NCBI RefSeq assembly: GCF_014855495.1
Contig: NZ_JACYFJ010000002.1
Coordinates: 620,001 to 684,000 of the forward strand
Direction of reading: 5' to 3'
DNA length: 64,000 nucleotides
Source: Euzebyella saccharophila
GTDB taxonomy: Bacteria > Bacteroidota > Bacteroidia > Flavobacteriales > Flavobacteriaceae
In this document: piece after piece, positions 28,306-36,707 of the stretch
Numbering within the stretch: position 1 is the stretch's first letter
How the letters are laid out: every line of letters starts with the position of its first letter
Made by a program: the position numbers and the translations under genes
The notes under the pieces: model-generated
What the model was told of the DNA's origin: nothing
Databases searched by the model: none
What the model saw: the letters and a program-made list of their open reading frames with translations, nothing else

Positions 28306-29795
28306 CTACTCTTTCAAATAGAGCATTTCAACATTTTCAAATCGTTCATTCTCACCTTCTAAAATTTCTATATTTTGGTTCTTACTTCTAATTACCGAAT
28401 TCTTGATTACGAAATCCTTTACGTCTCGCAATAAAATAGTATGACCGGAAGTAATGTCTAAATTTTCCATTACAACATTGGTCAATGGTACTTCTGGAAT
28501 ACATTTTGCCCTGATAAAATGTTCTTGGGTAGTAATTTCAACATCCCTAAAAAAAAGATTTCTATATACCGGGGTAAGATCGGTTATAGGGCGCTTTGGC
28601 AAACGGTCTGCCAATTCCCCTACATAGGTTCGGCTTCCCAAAAGATCCCATTCCAAGGCATGCCTCTTAATATTCATTTTCACCCTTTCATAATATATAT
28701 TTTCCACTCCCCCACCTCTAGGTCTTCTAGTCTTGAATCTAAAACCGCGGTCTGTTCCATCAAATATGCAATCATGCAAATAAACATTACGTATCCATCC
28801 AGCGGTTTCGCTTCCAGTTGTTATTGCCCCATGTCCCGCTTCTGAGATACAATACCTTACTACAATATTTTCTGTAGGCCTATCTACCCTTATGCCATCT
28901 TTGTCCCTACCGGATTTCATAGTAAAACAATCATCGCCATTATTCAGGGTGGCATACTCAATAAGAACGTTCCTAGAAGACTCAATGTCAATACCATCCC
29001 CAGTGGGAATACCTACGGAGTTTACAGTAATTCCCCTAATAATCACTCCATCGCAATAAATAGGCGTTACGTTCCAGGTTACACTGTTCTCAATGTTTAT
29101 GCCCTCAATAAGTATATTTTTACTCTCCACCAGGCAAATGGATTTAGGTTTGTAAAAAAACCTTCCTTTGTGCCCATCATACACCCTTTCCTTAACCGGT
29201 GCATCTTGATCAATGGCATTTTCCACAACTCCTTTTGGACCTGGCGCACTTCTAACCGGTGCATCCCCAGGAGGACCAATAATTTTCCCTTTACCGGTTA
29301 GGGCTATATTTTCTGCTTTATAGGCATATATAAAACCTCCGCTAGACATTACCTCTATGCCTTCTACCCTTGTAAAGACCGCTGGGAGAAAATCCTCAAT
29401 TTCCCCTCCAACATGCAGTTCGGCACCTTCTTTAAGATCTAGATTAATATTGCTTTTAAGTTCTAATCGCGAAGTATGCCAAATCCCGGAGGGCACTACT
29501 ACGGTACCTCCTCCTCGCTTGGAAGTGCGATCAATAGCCTTCTGTATTATTTTAGGGACTTTTCTCCCGGTCTAGCCCCCAAATCATTTATATTAACACT
29601 ATATGCAGGAAAAACCGGCTTCTTTAATTGAGGCATCTCAAAAGGGGCTTTTATGGGCGCAATTTTGTTTGGTAGGGCATGCGCTCCAACCTGCTCCTTG
29701 GTTAAAAAATCTTTCCCCGAAGAGGGTGTTGTAAACTGAGCCCACCCACCAAGGGTCGTGAGCGTAAAAATTAAGATTGCAAAAATTCTGTTCAT
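28306..29795 (-). pseudogene. Frameshifted GH28 polygalacturonase-like gene
   Basis: Two frames together encode one exported GH28 protein. The 5' part (29547-29795) holds a signal peptide ('FAILIFTLTTLGGWAQ') and ends '...NINDLGARPGEKSLK-stop'. The 3' part (28306 to about 29552) continues 'IIQKAIDRTSKRGGGTVVV' and keeps GH28 features: 'TGDGID' in place of NTD, 'NGDDCF', 'GHG' and 'RFKT'. The break is at a run of four A (minus strand, 29550-29553); one more A would restore the frame. Everything else is intact, so this is either a very recent lesion, phase variation at the A-run, or a sequencing error. The family cuts galacturonan-type polymers. It lies 35 nt behind a DUF1593 gene. Confidence 0.82.
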
Positions 29796-29830
29796 AATCT
29801 ATTAGTAGTTTTAGCTGAAGTTTTTCTGTT

Positions 29831-31255
29831 CTATTTTGGCGTAACGGTAACTATTACGCGTTTGTACCTACTAAGCCGTGGACTTCCCTTGTCCGTTACT
29901 TTTACGATAAAATGGACGGTCTCCTTCTTTTTAACCTTTGGTGCCGTAAAGTAAGCTTGGTGGGCGTTTTCCGCTCCATTAACGGGAATCACATTTTTGT
30001 AGGTACCCGCTTCTAAATAATGGAACCAAAGAAAACTGAGATTGTCACCATCCGGGTCCATGCTATCAAAAGCATCCAGGGTAAAATTCTCCCCCGATTT
30101 TACAGTTATTTCATCTGCATGTGTCAATTTGGGAACGGGTGGATGGTTGGCCCCTTCATAGGTCTTTATTGTCCAATCCATTCTAGCGGCAAAATCATTT
30201 TGAAAATCGTCACGCCAGCGCCATAGCGTTTCTTTATATCCCTTAAAACTGATGGAGTCCTGTGTTACGGACCTACCGTATTCATTCGGTATATAGCCAT
30301 TTAAACTATCCACAGCATTGGTCCAAATAGGTCTGGTCTCCGGCTCAATTGTTACTATGGAGCTACCTTTTTTGGAGGGGTCAAATTCCGGTAAATCCAA
30401 CTCATAACGACCGCCCCAACCGCCCCATTCGGGATGTTCGGGAACATTTAGTCCGTTGGGTAAGATTCCCAAAAAAGCTGGAGTATCCCCTTCCATGCCC
30501 CAGGCTACATCGGGGTAGGCTGCTCCCAATGGCCCATGGCCTTGTTGAATGTTTTCCGCCAACCAAGTATTGCCAATAGTGCTATTGTCTATGCCCTTAA
30601 TGTAAGAGTTGATGCCCGTCCACGTAGCACTACTATAATGATCACCAGGAGAAACTATATAAAAAAGGTCAGGAAAATTGTTCCGAATCCAAATACCACT
30701 ATCATCTTGATCGGAAATGGTGTAAACCCTAAGTTTAGCAACCATTTTTTTCAATTCCTTGGGCGATTTTGTTTCCCTCAGCGTGTACAAGGACTGCGCC
30801 AAGGTGTTTACCCCTCCCCAAACAGAAATCCACAAAGGTCTAGAATCTTCCTTCTCCAATTCTGAAATGATCCAATTAGAGCCTTCTGAATCCTTACCTT
30901 TGCCTACCCCCTTCATACCATATACTGGCAAGCCACTTTTTACGATTGAAAGAAGTTGGTTTTCAGTAGGGTAACCTTTTTGGTGTTTTAGCAAATTGCC
31001 ATGCACTTTTCCATACGCGCTTAAGACCTTTTTAATGGATACTGGGTGAACGGAAGAAGTGAGCCAACACGAAGTAGTAGCCACCAAACCCATAATATCC
31101 AGTTCATTGGAGTACAGCAACAATCTAACCAAGGATTGGGTGTCATCCGGATCAGCTTCTATATCCGTTAGAACAACCACCCTTTCTTTTGTTATCGATT
31201 GTGCAAAAAGAGGCGCAACAGCAAATAAGAATAAGGCAAACAGAAACGTTCTCAT
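29831..31255 (-). CDS. DUF1593 secreted protein (nucleoside-hydrolase-like, Sde182 type)
   Basis: A 474-residue exported protein. I chose the ATG at 31255 because it begins a clean signal peptide ('MRTFLFALFLFAVAPLFAQ'); a longer frame starts at an in-frame TTG. The N-terminal domain resembles inosine-uridine nucleoside hydrolases: 'VVLTDIEADPDDTQSLVRLL' has the Asp-rich calcium-binding start. The C-terminal 90 residues ('TVKSGENFTLDAFDSMDPDG') look like an Ig/PKD-like domain. Family members accompany plant-cell-wall and pectin enzymes; the reaction is not established. It is cotranscribed with the GH28 remnant. Confidence 0.85.
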   Translation of the reverse strand: MRTFLFALFLFAVAPLFAQSITKERVVVLTDIEADPDDTQSLVRLLLYSNELDIMGLVATTSCWLTSSVHPVSIKKVLSAYGKVHGNLLKHQKGYPTENQLLSIVKSGLPVYGMKGVGKGKDSEGSNWIISELEKEDSRPLWISVWGGVNTLAQSLYTLRETKSPKELKKMVAKLRVYTISDQDDSGIWIRNNFPDLFYIVSPGDHYSSATWTGINSYIKGIDNSTIGNTWLAENIQQGHGPLGAAYPDVAWGMEGDTPAFLGILPNGLNVPEHPEWGGWGGRYELDLPEFDPSKKGSSIVTIEPETRPIWTNAVDSLNGYIPNEYGRSVTQDSISFKGYKETLWRWRDDFQNDFAARMDWTIKTYEGANHPPVPKLTHADEITVKSGENFTLDAFDSMDPDGDNLSFLWFHYLEAGTYKNVIPVNGAENAHQAYFTAPKVKKKETVHFIVKVTDKGSPRLSRYKRVIVTVTPK

Positions 31256-31367
31256 ATTAAATGGTACATTTTGGCATTCATGCAAGATAAAAAATCCTTG
31301 TTTTAAAAGGATATAACATTGGCCGAAGTTAATTTCTATAATTTTTACTTTTTAAAAACCGAAATTT

Positions 31368-31973
31368 ATGTCGGATCAAAACCAAAGCACCCAAATCAAC
31401 ACGGCGGAAGACCAATTAATCAACGCCTGCTTCAAGGGATACGGTAAAGTTGCCCATGATTTACTGCTTAGCGGGGTGTCTCCTAATTGCCAGGGCATTA
31501 TAAAAACGACCCCATTGAACGCAGCGGTTACCCATCGGCATTTTCCAGTGATAGATCTTTTGCTAGATTTTGGGGCCGATATCAATTTTGAATCATCAGA
31601 AATTCTTTCTTTTTCCCGGACACCGCTTGCTATTGCCTGTCATAATGGGGACAAGGAAATGGCCGAATTCCTATTGCAACGTGGAGCACAAATTGATTTA
31701 ATGAGTGGAATTTATGGTAATCCGCTTCATGCCGCCATTGAATCCAACAACTTGTTACTGCTTAGGTTTATATTGGAAATGAATGCAAACGTTGAAGCAA
31801 AAATTGGAGTTTATTTAGACACGCCTATCTGTGCTGCGGCCAGATCGGGTAATAAGGAAGCTATTAAATTATTGGTGCAATTTGGAGCAAAAACCAAACC
31901 TCTTAGAAAAATGGAAAGACATCAGCTTTCCCCATCAATAGTCAGGTTTTTGAAAAGTGAAAAATACCTTTAA
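31368..31973 (+). CDS. Ankyrin-repeat protein
   Basis: A 201-residue cytoplasmic protein made of about five ankyrin repeats, visible as 'TPLNAAVTHRHFPVIDLLLD', 'TPLAIACHNGDKEMAEFLLQ', 'NPLHAAIESNNLLLLRFILE' and 'TPICAAARSGNKEAIKLLVQ' at about 33-residue spacing. Ankyrins mediate protein contacts; no partner is evident. It is divergent from the DUF1593 gene (112 nt between starts) and ends 5 nt from the convergent NarL-like gene. Confidence 0.85.
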   Translation: MSDQNQSTQINTAEDQLINACFKGYGKVAHDLLLSGVSPNCQGIIKTTPLNAAVTHRHFPVIDLLLDFGADINFESSEILSFSRTPLAIACHNGDKEMAEFLLQRGAQIDLMSGIYGNPLHAAIESNNLLLLRFILEMNANVEAKIGVYLDTPICAAARSGNKEAIKLLVQFGAKTKPLRKMERHQLSPSIVRFLKSEKYL

Positions 31974-31978
31974 TAGAC

Positions 31979-32650
31979 CTAAACCAAATTGTATTTCTGT
32001 GCCTTTTTAGATAGGTCAATAAGGTTTTTCACATCCATCTTCCGCATAAGATTAAACCTATGGGTTTCTACCGTTCTTTTGCTATTCTGAAGTTTTTCGG
32101 AAATCTGCTTATTGGTTAGTCCGGACAGTACCAATTCAAGAATCTGCAATTCCTTATTGGTCAAATCAAAAGGATTATCCCCCCCCTTTGGCTTGGATAC
32201 TTGCTCAACAATTTCCTTCGAGGGCTTCAAAAGATTGTTTACCAGCACATTGGAAATATCACCACTGTAATAGGTTCCACCTTCCCTAACGGTATGAATG
32301 GCTTTAATGAACTCTACTTTGCCCGTATCCTTTAAAAGGTATCCTTTGGCACCGGCATTTACCGATTTTAAAATGTATTCTTCGGAATCATGCATGGAAA
32401 GAATGATACACTTAACACTAGATTTTCTTTTCTTAAGCTCATTAACCGCCTCAATCCCCGTCATATTTGGCATCCTGATGTCAATAATCAAAATCTCAGG
32501 ATTTTTATCCTCCACTAACTGCAAGGCTTCAAGGCCATCATCTCCCTCACCTATAACTTCTAAATCAGATTCGCTCTCTAGCAAAGCTTTTATCCCATCT
32601 CTTACTAAAGAGTGGTCATCAACCAAAACGATACTTGTAGTATTGCTCAA
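31979..32650 (-). CDS. NarL/FixJ-family response regulator (LuxR-type HTH)
   Basis: A 223-residue regulator. Receiver: acidic pair D11/D12, phosphoacceptor D57 ('ILIIDIRMPNMTG') and K107 ('GYLLKDTG'). C-terminal LuxR-type HTH: 'LTNKELQILELVLSGLTNKQ' followed by 'KRTVETHRFNLMRKM'. No in-frame ATG exists upstream; translation most likely starts at the TTG at 32650, which is directly followed by a canonical receiver. It lies downstream of the porin and nitrate transporter genes, with a strong own promoter and a nitrate-type operator. The natural partner is the NarX-like kinase at 40393-42168. Confidence 0.9.
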   Translation of the reverse strand: MSNTTSIVLVDDHSLVRDGIKALLESESDLEVIGEGDDGLEALQLVEDKNPEILIIDIRMPNMTGIEAVNELKKRKSSVKCIILSMHDSEEYILKSVNAGAKGYLLKDTGKVEFIKAIHTVREGGTYYSGDISNVLVNNLLKPSKEIVEQVSKPKGGDNPFDLTNKELQILELVLSGLTNKQISEKLQNSKRTVETHRFNLMRKMDVKNLIDLSKKAQKYNLV

Positions 32651-32654
32651 AACA

Positions 32655-32670
32655 TGCGTATTAATACGTA
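32655..32670 (-). promoter_or_regulatory. NarL-like 7-2-7 operator at the response-regulator start
   Basis: TGCGTATTAATACGTA matches the 16-bp consensus TACGTA-N4-TACGTA at 11 of its 12 defined bases. It begins immediately after the -7 box and ends 4 bp before the TTG start, so it overlaps the transcription start. A bound regulator here would block transcription, suggesting negative autoregulation. Confidence 0.65.
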
Positions 32671-32700
32671 CAAATATAGTTGAATTTTAATTTTTACAAA
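32671..32700 (-). promoter_or_regulatory. Promoter of the NarL-like regulator gene
   Basis: Full Bacteroidota promoter on the minus strand: TTTG (32697-32700), 18 nt spacer, TATATTTG (32671-32678). The -7 box lies 20 nt before the TTG start codon, which predicts a very short leader. Confidence 0.75.
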
Positions 32701-32785
32701 TTACCTCATTTTGGCACTATTGAAAATGAATGAACCGCCATAACCCAGAGGTTACAACGGCTCAATCGAAGCATCCTATAAATAA

Positions 32786-34075
32786 CTAATCCTTAGCCGT
32801 ATTTAAAAATTTTGGTTTGATGATCAGCATGGCCCAAGCCCAGTTTTGGCTACTTGCCGCCATATCCTCGGCAACTCCTTTCAATTCGTACATACCGCTA
32901 GCGGCAAACATATGAGAGTAGCCTATTTTAAGGGCATAACCATTAAAAGCCTGCGAATAGACCAAATCAACTTCAATGCCTAAATTGCCTTCACCACTAG
33001 GCAAATCTTGTTCCCCGGCAAACTTTAATATTTTTAAGAGTAAACTTGATTTTTCCCCCATTTTTAAATTAGCACTGGCATGTATATCAAAAAGACCTAC
33101 AGAGTTTGCGTGGTTGCCCACGTAGAAATAATCCATGAAGCCATTAAATTTGTGATTGGTTCCATAAAGCGGAAAAAAAGCTTCGGTCTCACCGCTAGTA
33201 TCGGCCTTGTTACCACTTATAAGCTCTGTACCGACACCCAATCCTATTTTATTGGAAACCTTATAAGTTATATCCAGCCCTAACAAATAGGCCCCGCTTA
33301 CTTTTGCCTCATTTTGCCTTTCGCCAGTCTGTAAAAAGGCATTTAAAGCCGCACCAAATTTTCCTGAACTATAATTTAAATGAGTACCCAAGGTCTTTAG
33401 ATTGCTCACTCCATCGGCTACTTGGACATCACCCTCTGTTGTAAAATTTTGAAATCCGTTGTTAAGCAATAAAAGGCTACCTGAAAAACTATCCCACTTC
33501 TGCTTTAAATAGAGGTACTGCATGGTTTTATAGGAAAAAAATCCTGTAGTATTGTATGTCGTTCCCACGGATTGAAAACCAGCCGGGTTACTAAAATCTT
33601 GATTAAACGCTAGACCTAAATCAAGCATAAATCTGTCTTTGTTATAGCTGATAAGGGCAGCGTCGTGATTGCGGCCTTGCTGAGCCCAGTCAAGTCCCCC
33701 AAAAATTCGTTGGTCATCATACGAAATTACCTGTCGTCCTAATTTTGTGGAAAAACCCTTTCCCAGATTCAATTTTGCCCAAGCCTGAAAAACAGCAAAG
33801 GAATTATTTTGATCATAGGGTAAAATTTGCCTGTTCTCCCCCCAGACCATTACATCTTGAAGACTTAAATAAAATTCGTACGAACTAAATTTATAACCCG
33901 CGTTCAATCGGGTTCGCGTCGAGATAGCATAGCCAGGGTCCGCCGCATCTGGAATGATGGAACCAAAGCCATTGCGATATTCGGTGCGGGGCCTAAATTC
34001 TCCATCTAAAATAAATTGAGCATTTGCCGTTTGAAAAACCAAGAAGGACAATAAAATATATATTCTGTATTTCAT
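32786..34075 (-). CDS. Outer-membrane porin, alginate-export-like beta-barrel
   Basis: A 429-residue beta-barrel with a signal peptide ('IYILLSFLVFQTANAQ'). The pattern 'GEFRPRTEYRNGFG', 'TRTRLNAGYKFSSYEFYLSL' and 'LGRQVISYDDQRIFGGLDW' is that of the alginate_exp-type barrel family common in Bacteroidota. It starts 63 nt behind the NarK-type transporter gene and is probably in the same transcript, so a role in letting nitrate or nitrite cross the outer membrane is more likely than alginate export. That assignment is inference. Confidence 0.8.
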   Translation of the reverse strand: MKYRIYILLSFLVFQTANAQFILDGEFRPRTEYRNGFGSIIPDAADPGYAISTRTRLNAGYKFSSYEFYLSLQDVMVWGENRQILPYDQNNSFAVFQAWAKLNLGKGFSTKLGRQVISYDDQRIFGGLDWAQQGRNHDAALISYNKDRFMLDLGLAFNQDFSNPAGFQSVGTTYNTTGFFSYKTMQYLYLKQKWDSFSGSLLLLNNGFQNFTTEGDVQVADGVSNLKTLGTHLNYSSGKFGAALNAFLQTGERQNEAKVSGAYLLGLDITYKVSNKIGLGVGTELISGNKADTSGETEAFFPLYGTNHKFNGFMDYFYVGNHANSVGLFDIHASANLKMGEKSSLLLKILKFAGEQDLPSGEGNLGIEVDLVYSQAFNGYALKIGYSHMFAASGMYELKGVAEDMAASSQNWAWAMLIIKPKFLNTAKD

Positions 34076-34138
34076 ATAAAACAGATTTTACAATAAAGAG
34101 TAACCAATTTTCTAGATAAGGTCTTGGGTAGATAAGAT

Positions 34139-35554
34139 TTAATTGCCTCCAGAGAGGGCAAGTTCTCGCTCCATTTCTTCAGCTACCGCCTTTTCATCTG
34201 CCATAGAGAATTTTATAGCCAATGTGGTAAGTGCAGTAATTACAACAAATAAACCTATAACAAAATATCCACCGGAAACCGCACCAGCTGCTGCAACAGA
34301 TTGGGCCGCTTTCATTGCTTCTTCACCTAAATGTGAATTGGCTTCCAAGGCATTAGTCTCTGCCATGGCAGACTTTAACTTTAGAAATAGGGCTGCCAAA
34401 AAAGCACCAACATTACCTCCTGCTCCTACAATTCCAGAAATAGACCCAATAGCTTTTTTATTGATGAATGGCACTACAGAAAAAGTTGCTCCCTCGGCCA
34501 TTTGAACGGTAAGACTAAAAGCAATTAAGAATACAAGACCAATGGTTAAACTTGTTGCCATTGAAAAGATAGAAAGCATTAAACCTTCCGCAGCTAGAAT
34601 AATGGTTAAGAAAATTACCCTACCTCTTAGTCCTTTTAACTTTCCAAAACGATCCCCGAAAAAGCCACCAAGGGTTCGTGCAAAAATATTCATAAGGGCA
34701 AAGGATAGAACAATATTTCCCGCCATGGACCTTGTTAAGCCAAAGGTATTTTGAAGATAATCATCCATAGTTCCATAAACGGTAAGCTCCATACCAAAAC
34801 AAGCCGCATAAACAATAAACAAAATCCATACTCTATAGTCTTTCAACACACTTAAAAAACTCTCCTCGTCTTTTTTTAATACAGGCATTTGACCAGATTT
34901 TCTCAAATCCGCAAAATTACCTTCAGGTGTATCTTTTGTAAAAAAATAATAAACCAATCCCATAAGCATGGCAATAACACCGGCAACAACCATGGAGTAC
35001 CTCCAAGCTATTTCATCCGCTACCCCAAAACTTACTACGGCAGCTGCTATTAGAGGCATACCAAGCCGGTTGGCTCCTCCCCCTAAATTTCCCCACCCAG
35101 CAGAAGTGGCATTTGCCGTACCCACAATATTTGGAGCGAACATTATAGATGTATGAAATTGCGTGATAACAAATGATGCCCCAATAAAACCTATAAATAA
35201 TCTACAAATTAAAAACTGCAAGGGTGTTTGAACAAACCCGATTAAGATTACCGGTATAGCTCCAATTATCAGCAAAAATGTATAACAAAGCCTTGGTCCG
35301 AACTTGTCGCATAATTTACCAATCAATAATCTAGCGAAAACAGTGCCCGTAACCGCCAAAATAATAGAGTTCCACTTTTGCGCTGGTGTAAGACCCAGAT
35401 CCCTCACTACATCTGGCATAAAGGGAACAATCCCGAACCAAGCGAAAAAACAGATAAAAAAGGCAATTGAGGTTATCCAAAAGGTTCTAATAGGCAAACT
35501 ACCTACATTAGTAAGTTTTAATGAAGTAGCTTTTTTTGATGCTTGTGTTTCCAT
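34139..35554 (-). CDS. NarK/NasA-family nitrate/nitrite transporter (MFS)
   Basis: A 471-residue inner-membrane MFS protein with 12 helices. The nitrate signature of NNP transporters is present: 'GWGNLGGGANRLG' (about 150-165) and the second, looser glycine-rich motif 'GIVGAGGNVGAFLAALF'. 'FFAWFGIVPFMPDV' and the Arg in 'LFIGFIGASFVITQFHTS' also fit. It should import nitrate for the fused nitrate reductase. A perfect TATGTTTG box and a TACGTA-N4-TACGTA operator lie upstream. Confidence 0.93.
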   Translation of the reverse strand: METQASKKATSLKLTNVGSLPIRTFWITSIAFFICFFAWFGIVPFMPDVVRDLGLTPAQKWNSIILAVTGTVFARLLIGKLCDKFGPRLCYTFLLIIGAIPVILIGFVQTPLQFLICRLFIGFIGASFVITQFHTSIMFAPNIVGTANATSAGWGNLGGGANRLGMPLIAAAVVSFGVADEIAWRYSMVVAGVIAMLMGLVYYFFTKDTPEGNFADLRKSGQMPVLKKDEESFLSVLKDYRVWILFIVYAACFGMELTVYGTMDDYLQNTFGLTRSMAGNIVLSFALMNIFARTLGGFFGDRFGKLKGLRGRVIFLTIILAAEGLMLSIFSMATSLTIGLVFLIAFSLTVQMAEGATFSVVPFINKKAIGSISGIVGAGGNVGAFLAALFLKLKSAMAETNALEANSHLGEEAMKAAQSVAAAGAVSGGYFVIGLFVVITALTTLAIKFSMADEKAVAEEMERELALSGGN

Positions 35555-35589
35555 AGTCCATATTTTAAATTGTGATACTTAGTTATGGA

Positions 35590-35623
35590 CAAACATACGT
35601 TTATAATTACGTACTTATACGTA
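35590..35623 (-). promoter_or_regulatory. Nitrate transporter promoter with NarL-like 7-2-7 operator
   Basis: The -7 box TATGTTTG (minus strand, 35590-35597) is exact. Upstream, 35608-35623 reads TACGTACTTATACGTA, centred about 25 bp from the end of the -7 box, so it replaces the -33 element. A weaker second copy, TACGTATTTTTACGAG, lies at 35649-35664. Confidence 0.75.
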
Positions 35624-35808
35624 GTTATGTAAAAAATGATTGATTTAGTACGTATTTTTACGAGAATGAAGATATGCGTAGTAGAAATTTGAAATATTCA
35701 AAATATGTACGTTGGTAATATTAGGAATATGATAAAGGGAAAGTTTTTTAAACGTTGAATCTTACGAGTTTAGAACCATAGAAAAGAAACTTCTATATAT
35801 AAGGTATA
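35624..35808. other. Spacer between SUMT gene and nitrate transporter operator
   Basis: AT-rich spacer with several TACGT-like fragments (35649-35664 and about 35707-35712). No ORF or terminator hairpin is evident. Confidence 0.4.
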
Positions 35809-36582
35809 CTAAAATGCCGAGAAAAGCATTCTTTGCACTTCCTCGTTGAAATATAGAGGATGCTTCGCTACTACATCTCCAATTACTATAATTCCGGGTC
35901 TCTCATAATCAATGGCAGGAAGTTTTACAGAAAATGAAGACAACGTACCTAAAAAACATTCCTCATTGGCTTTCGTACCGTTTTGAATAATTGCTACTGG
36001 CGTTGAAGAATCCCTATATTCACGGACCTTAGATACTATTTCTGCAGCTTTTCTAATTCCCATTAAAATGACTAAAGTGGCGGAAGAACGAGCGGCATGT
36101 TGCAAATCTTCTGAGAAGTTACCGTCTCTTTTTGTGGCGGTCATAACCCAAAAACTGCTGCTCAAACCTCTTGAGGTCATGGGAATACCTTGACTTGAAG
36201 GTACCGCTATGGCACTGCTTACCCCAGGAACAACCGTTACGGGAATACCAAAAGACTCTGCATAATCGATTTCTTCACAGGCCCTACCAAACACAAAAGG
36301 ATCCCCTCCTTTTAGGCGGACTACATGACCAAATTCCAAAGCCATTTTTACAATCATTTCATTTATCTGTTCTTGAGTGCGACTGTGGGTGCCGCATCTT
36401 TTACCTACGTATATTACTTTAGATTTTACGTCTACCAATTGCAATAGCTCTTCGTCAATAAGAGCGTCATACAAAACCACATCTGCATCCTTCAAAGCCT
36501 TCAAACCCCTTACAGTAATAAGGTCTGACGCACCGGGACCAGCGCCCACCAAAGTAACTTTTGGTTCTATCACAAATTCCAT
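35809..36582 (-). CDS. cobA: Uroporphyrinogen-III C-methyltransferase (SUMT)
   Basis: A 257-residue SAM-dependent enzyme that methylates uroporphyrinogen III twice to precorrin-2, the first step to sirohaem, the cofactor of NirB. Family motifs are complete: 'VGAGPGASDLITVRGLKAL', 'DALIDEELL', 'VRLKGGDPFVFGRACEE', 'VPGVSSAIAVPS' and 'RPGIIVIGDVV'. Length is that of a stand-alone SUMT with no CysG oxidase or chelatase part. It is divergent from nirB and shares its control region, in which an exact -7 box for this gene (TAGTTTTG, minus strand 36622-36629) is visible. Confidence 0.94.
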   Translation of the reverse strand: MEFVIEPKVTLVGAGPGASDLITVRGLKALKDADVVLYDALIDEELLQLVDVKSKVIYVGKRCGTHSRTQEQINEMIVKMALEFGHVVRLKGGDPFVFGRACEEIDYAESFGIPVTVVPGVSSAIAVPSSQGIPMTSRGLSSSFWVMTATKRDGNFSEDLQHAARSSATLVILMGIRKAAEIVSKVREYRDSSTPVAIIQNGTKANEECFLGTLSSFSVKLPAIDYERPGIIVIGDVVAKHPLYFNEEVQRMLFSAF

Positions 36583-36621
36583 AATACTTATTTTAATTAG
36601 GTAGGATTGTCAATTTCTCAA

Positions 36622-36695
36622 CAAAACTACGTAATTATTTTCATAAAAACAGACATAAAATACGTATTAATACGTAATATTGCTAAGTAGTTTAA
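36622..36695. promoter_or_regulatory. Divergent SUMT/nirB control region with NarL-like 7-2-7 operator
   Basis: The perfect 16-bp palindrome TACGTATTAATACGTA is at 36661-36676. For nirB, a weak -7 box TAGTTTAA follows at 36688-36695. For the SUMT gene, the box TAGTTTTG lies at 36622-36629 on the minus strand and overlaps a single TACGTA half-site (36628-36633). One operator may thus serve both directions. Confidence 0.7.
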
Positions 36696-36707
36696 AATCG
36701 AAGCGAA

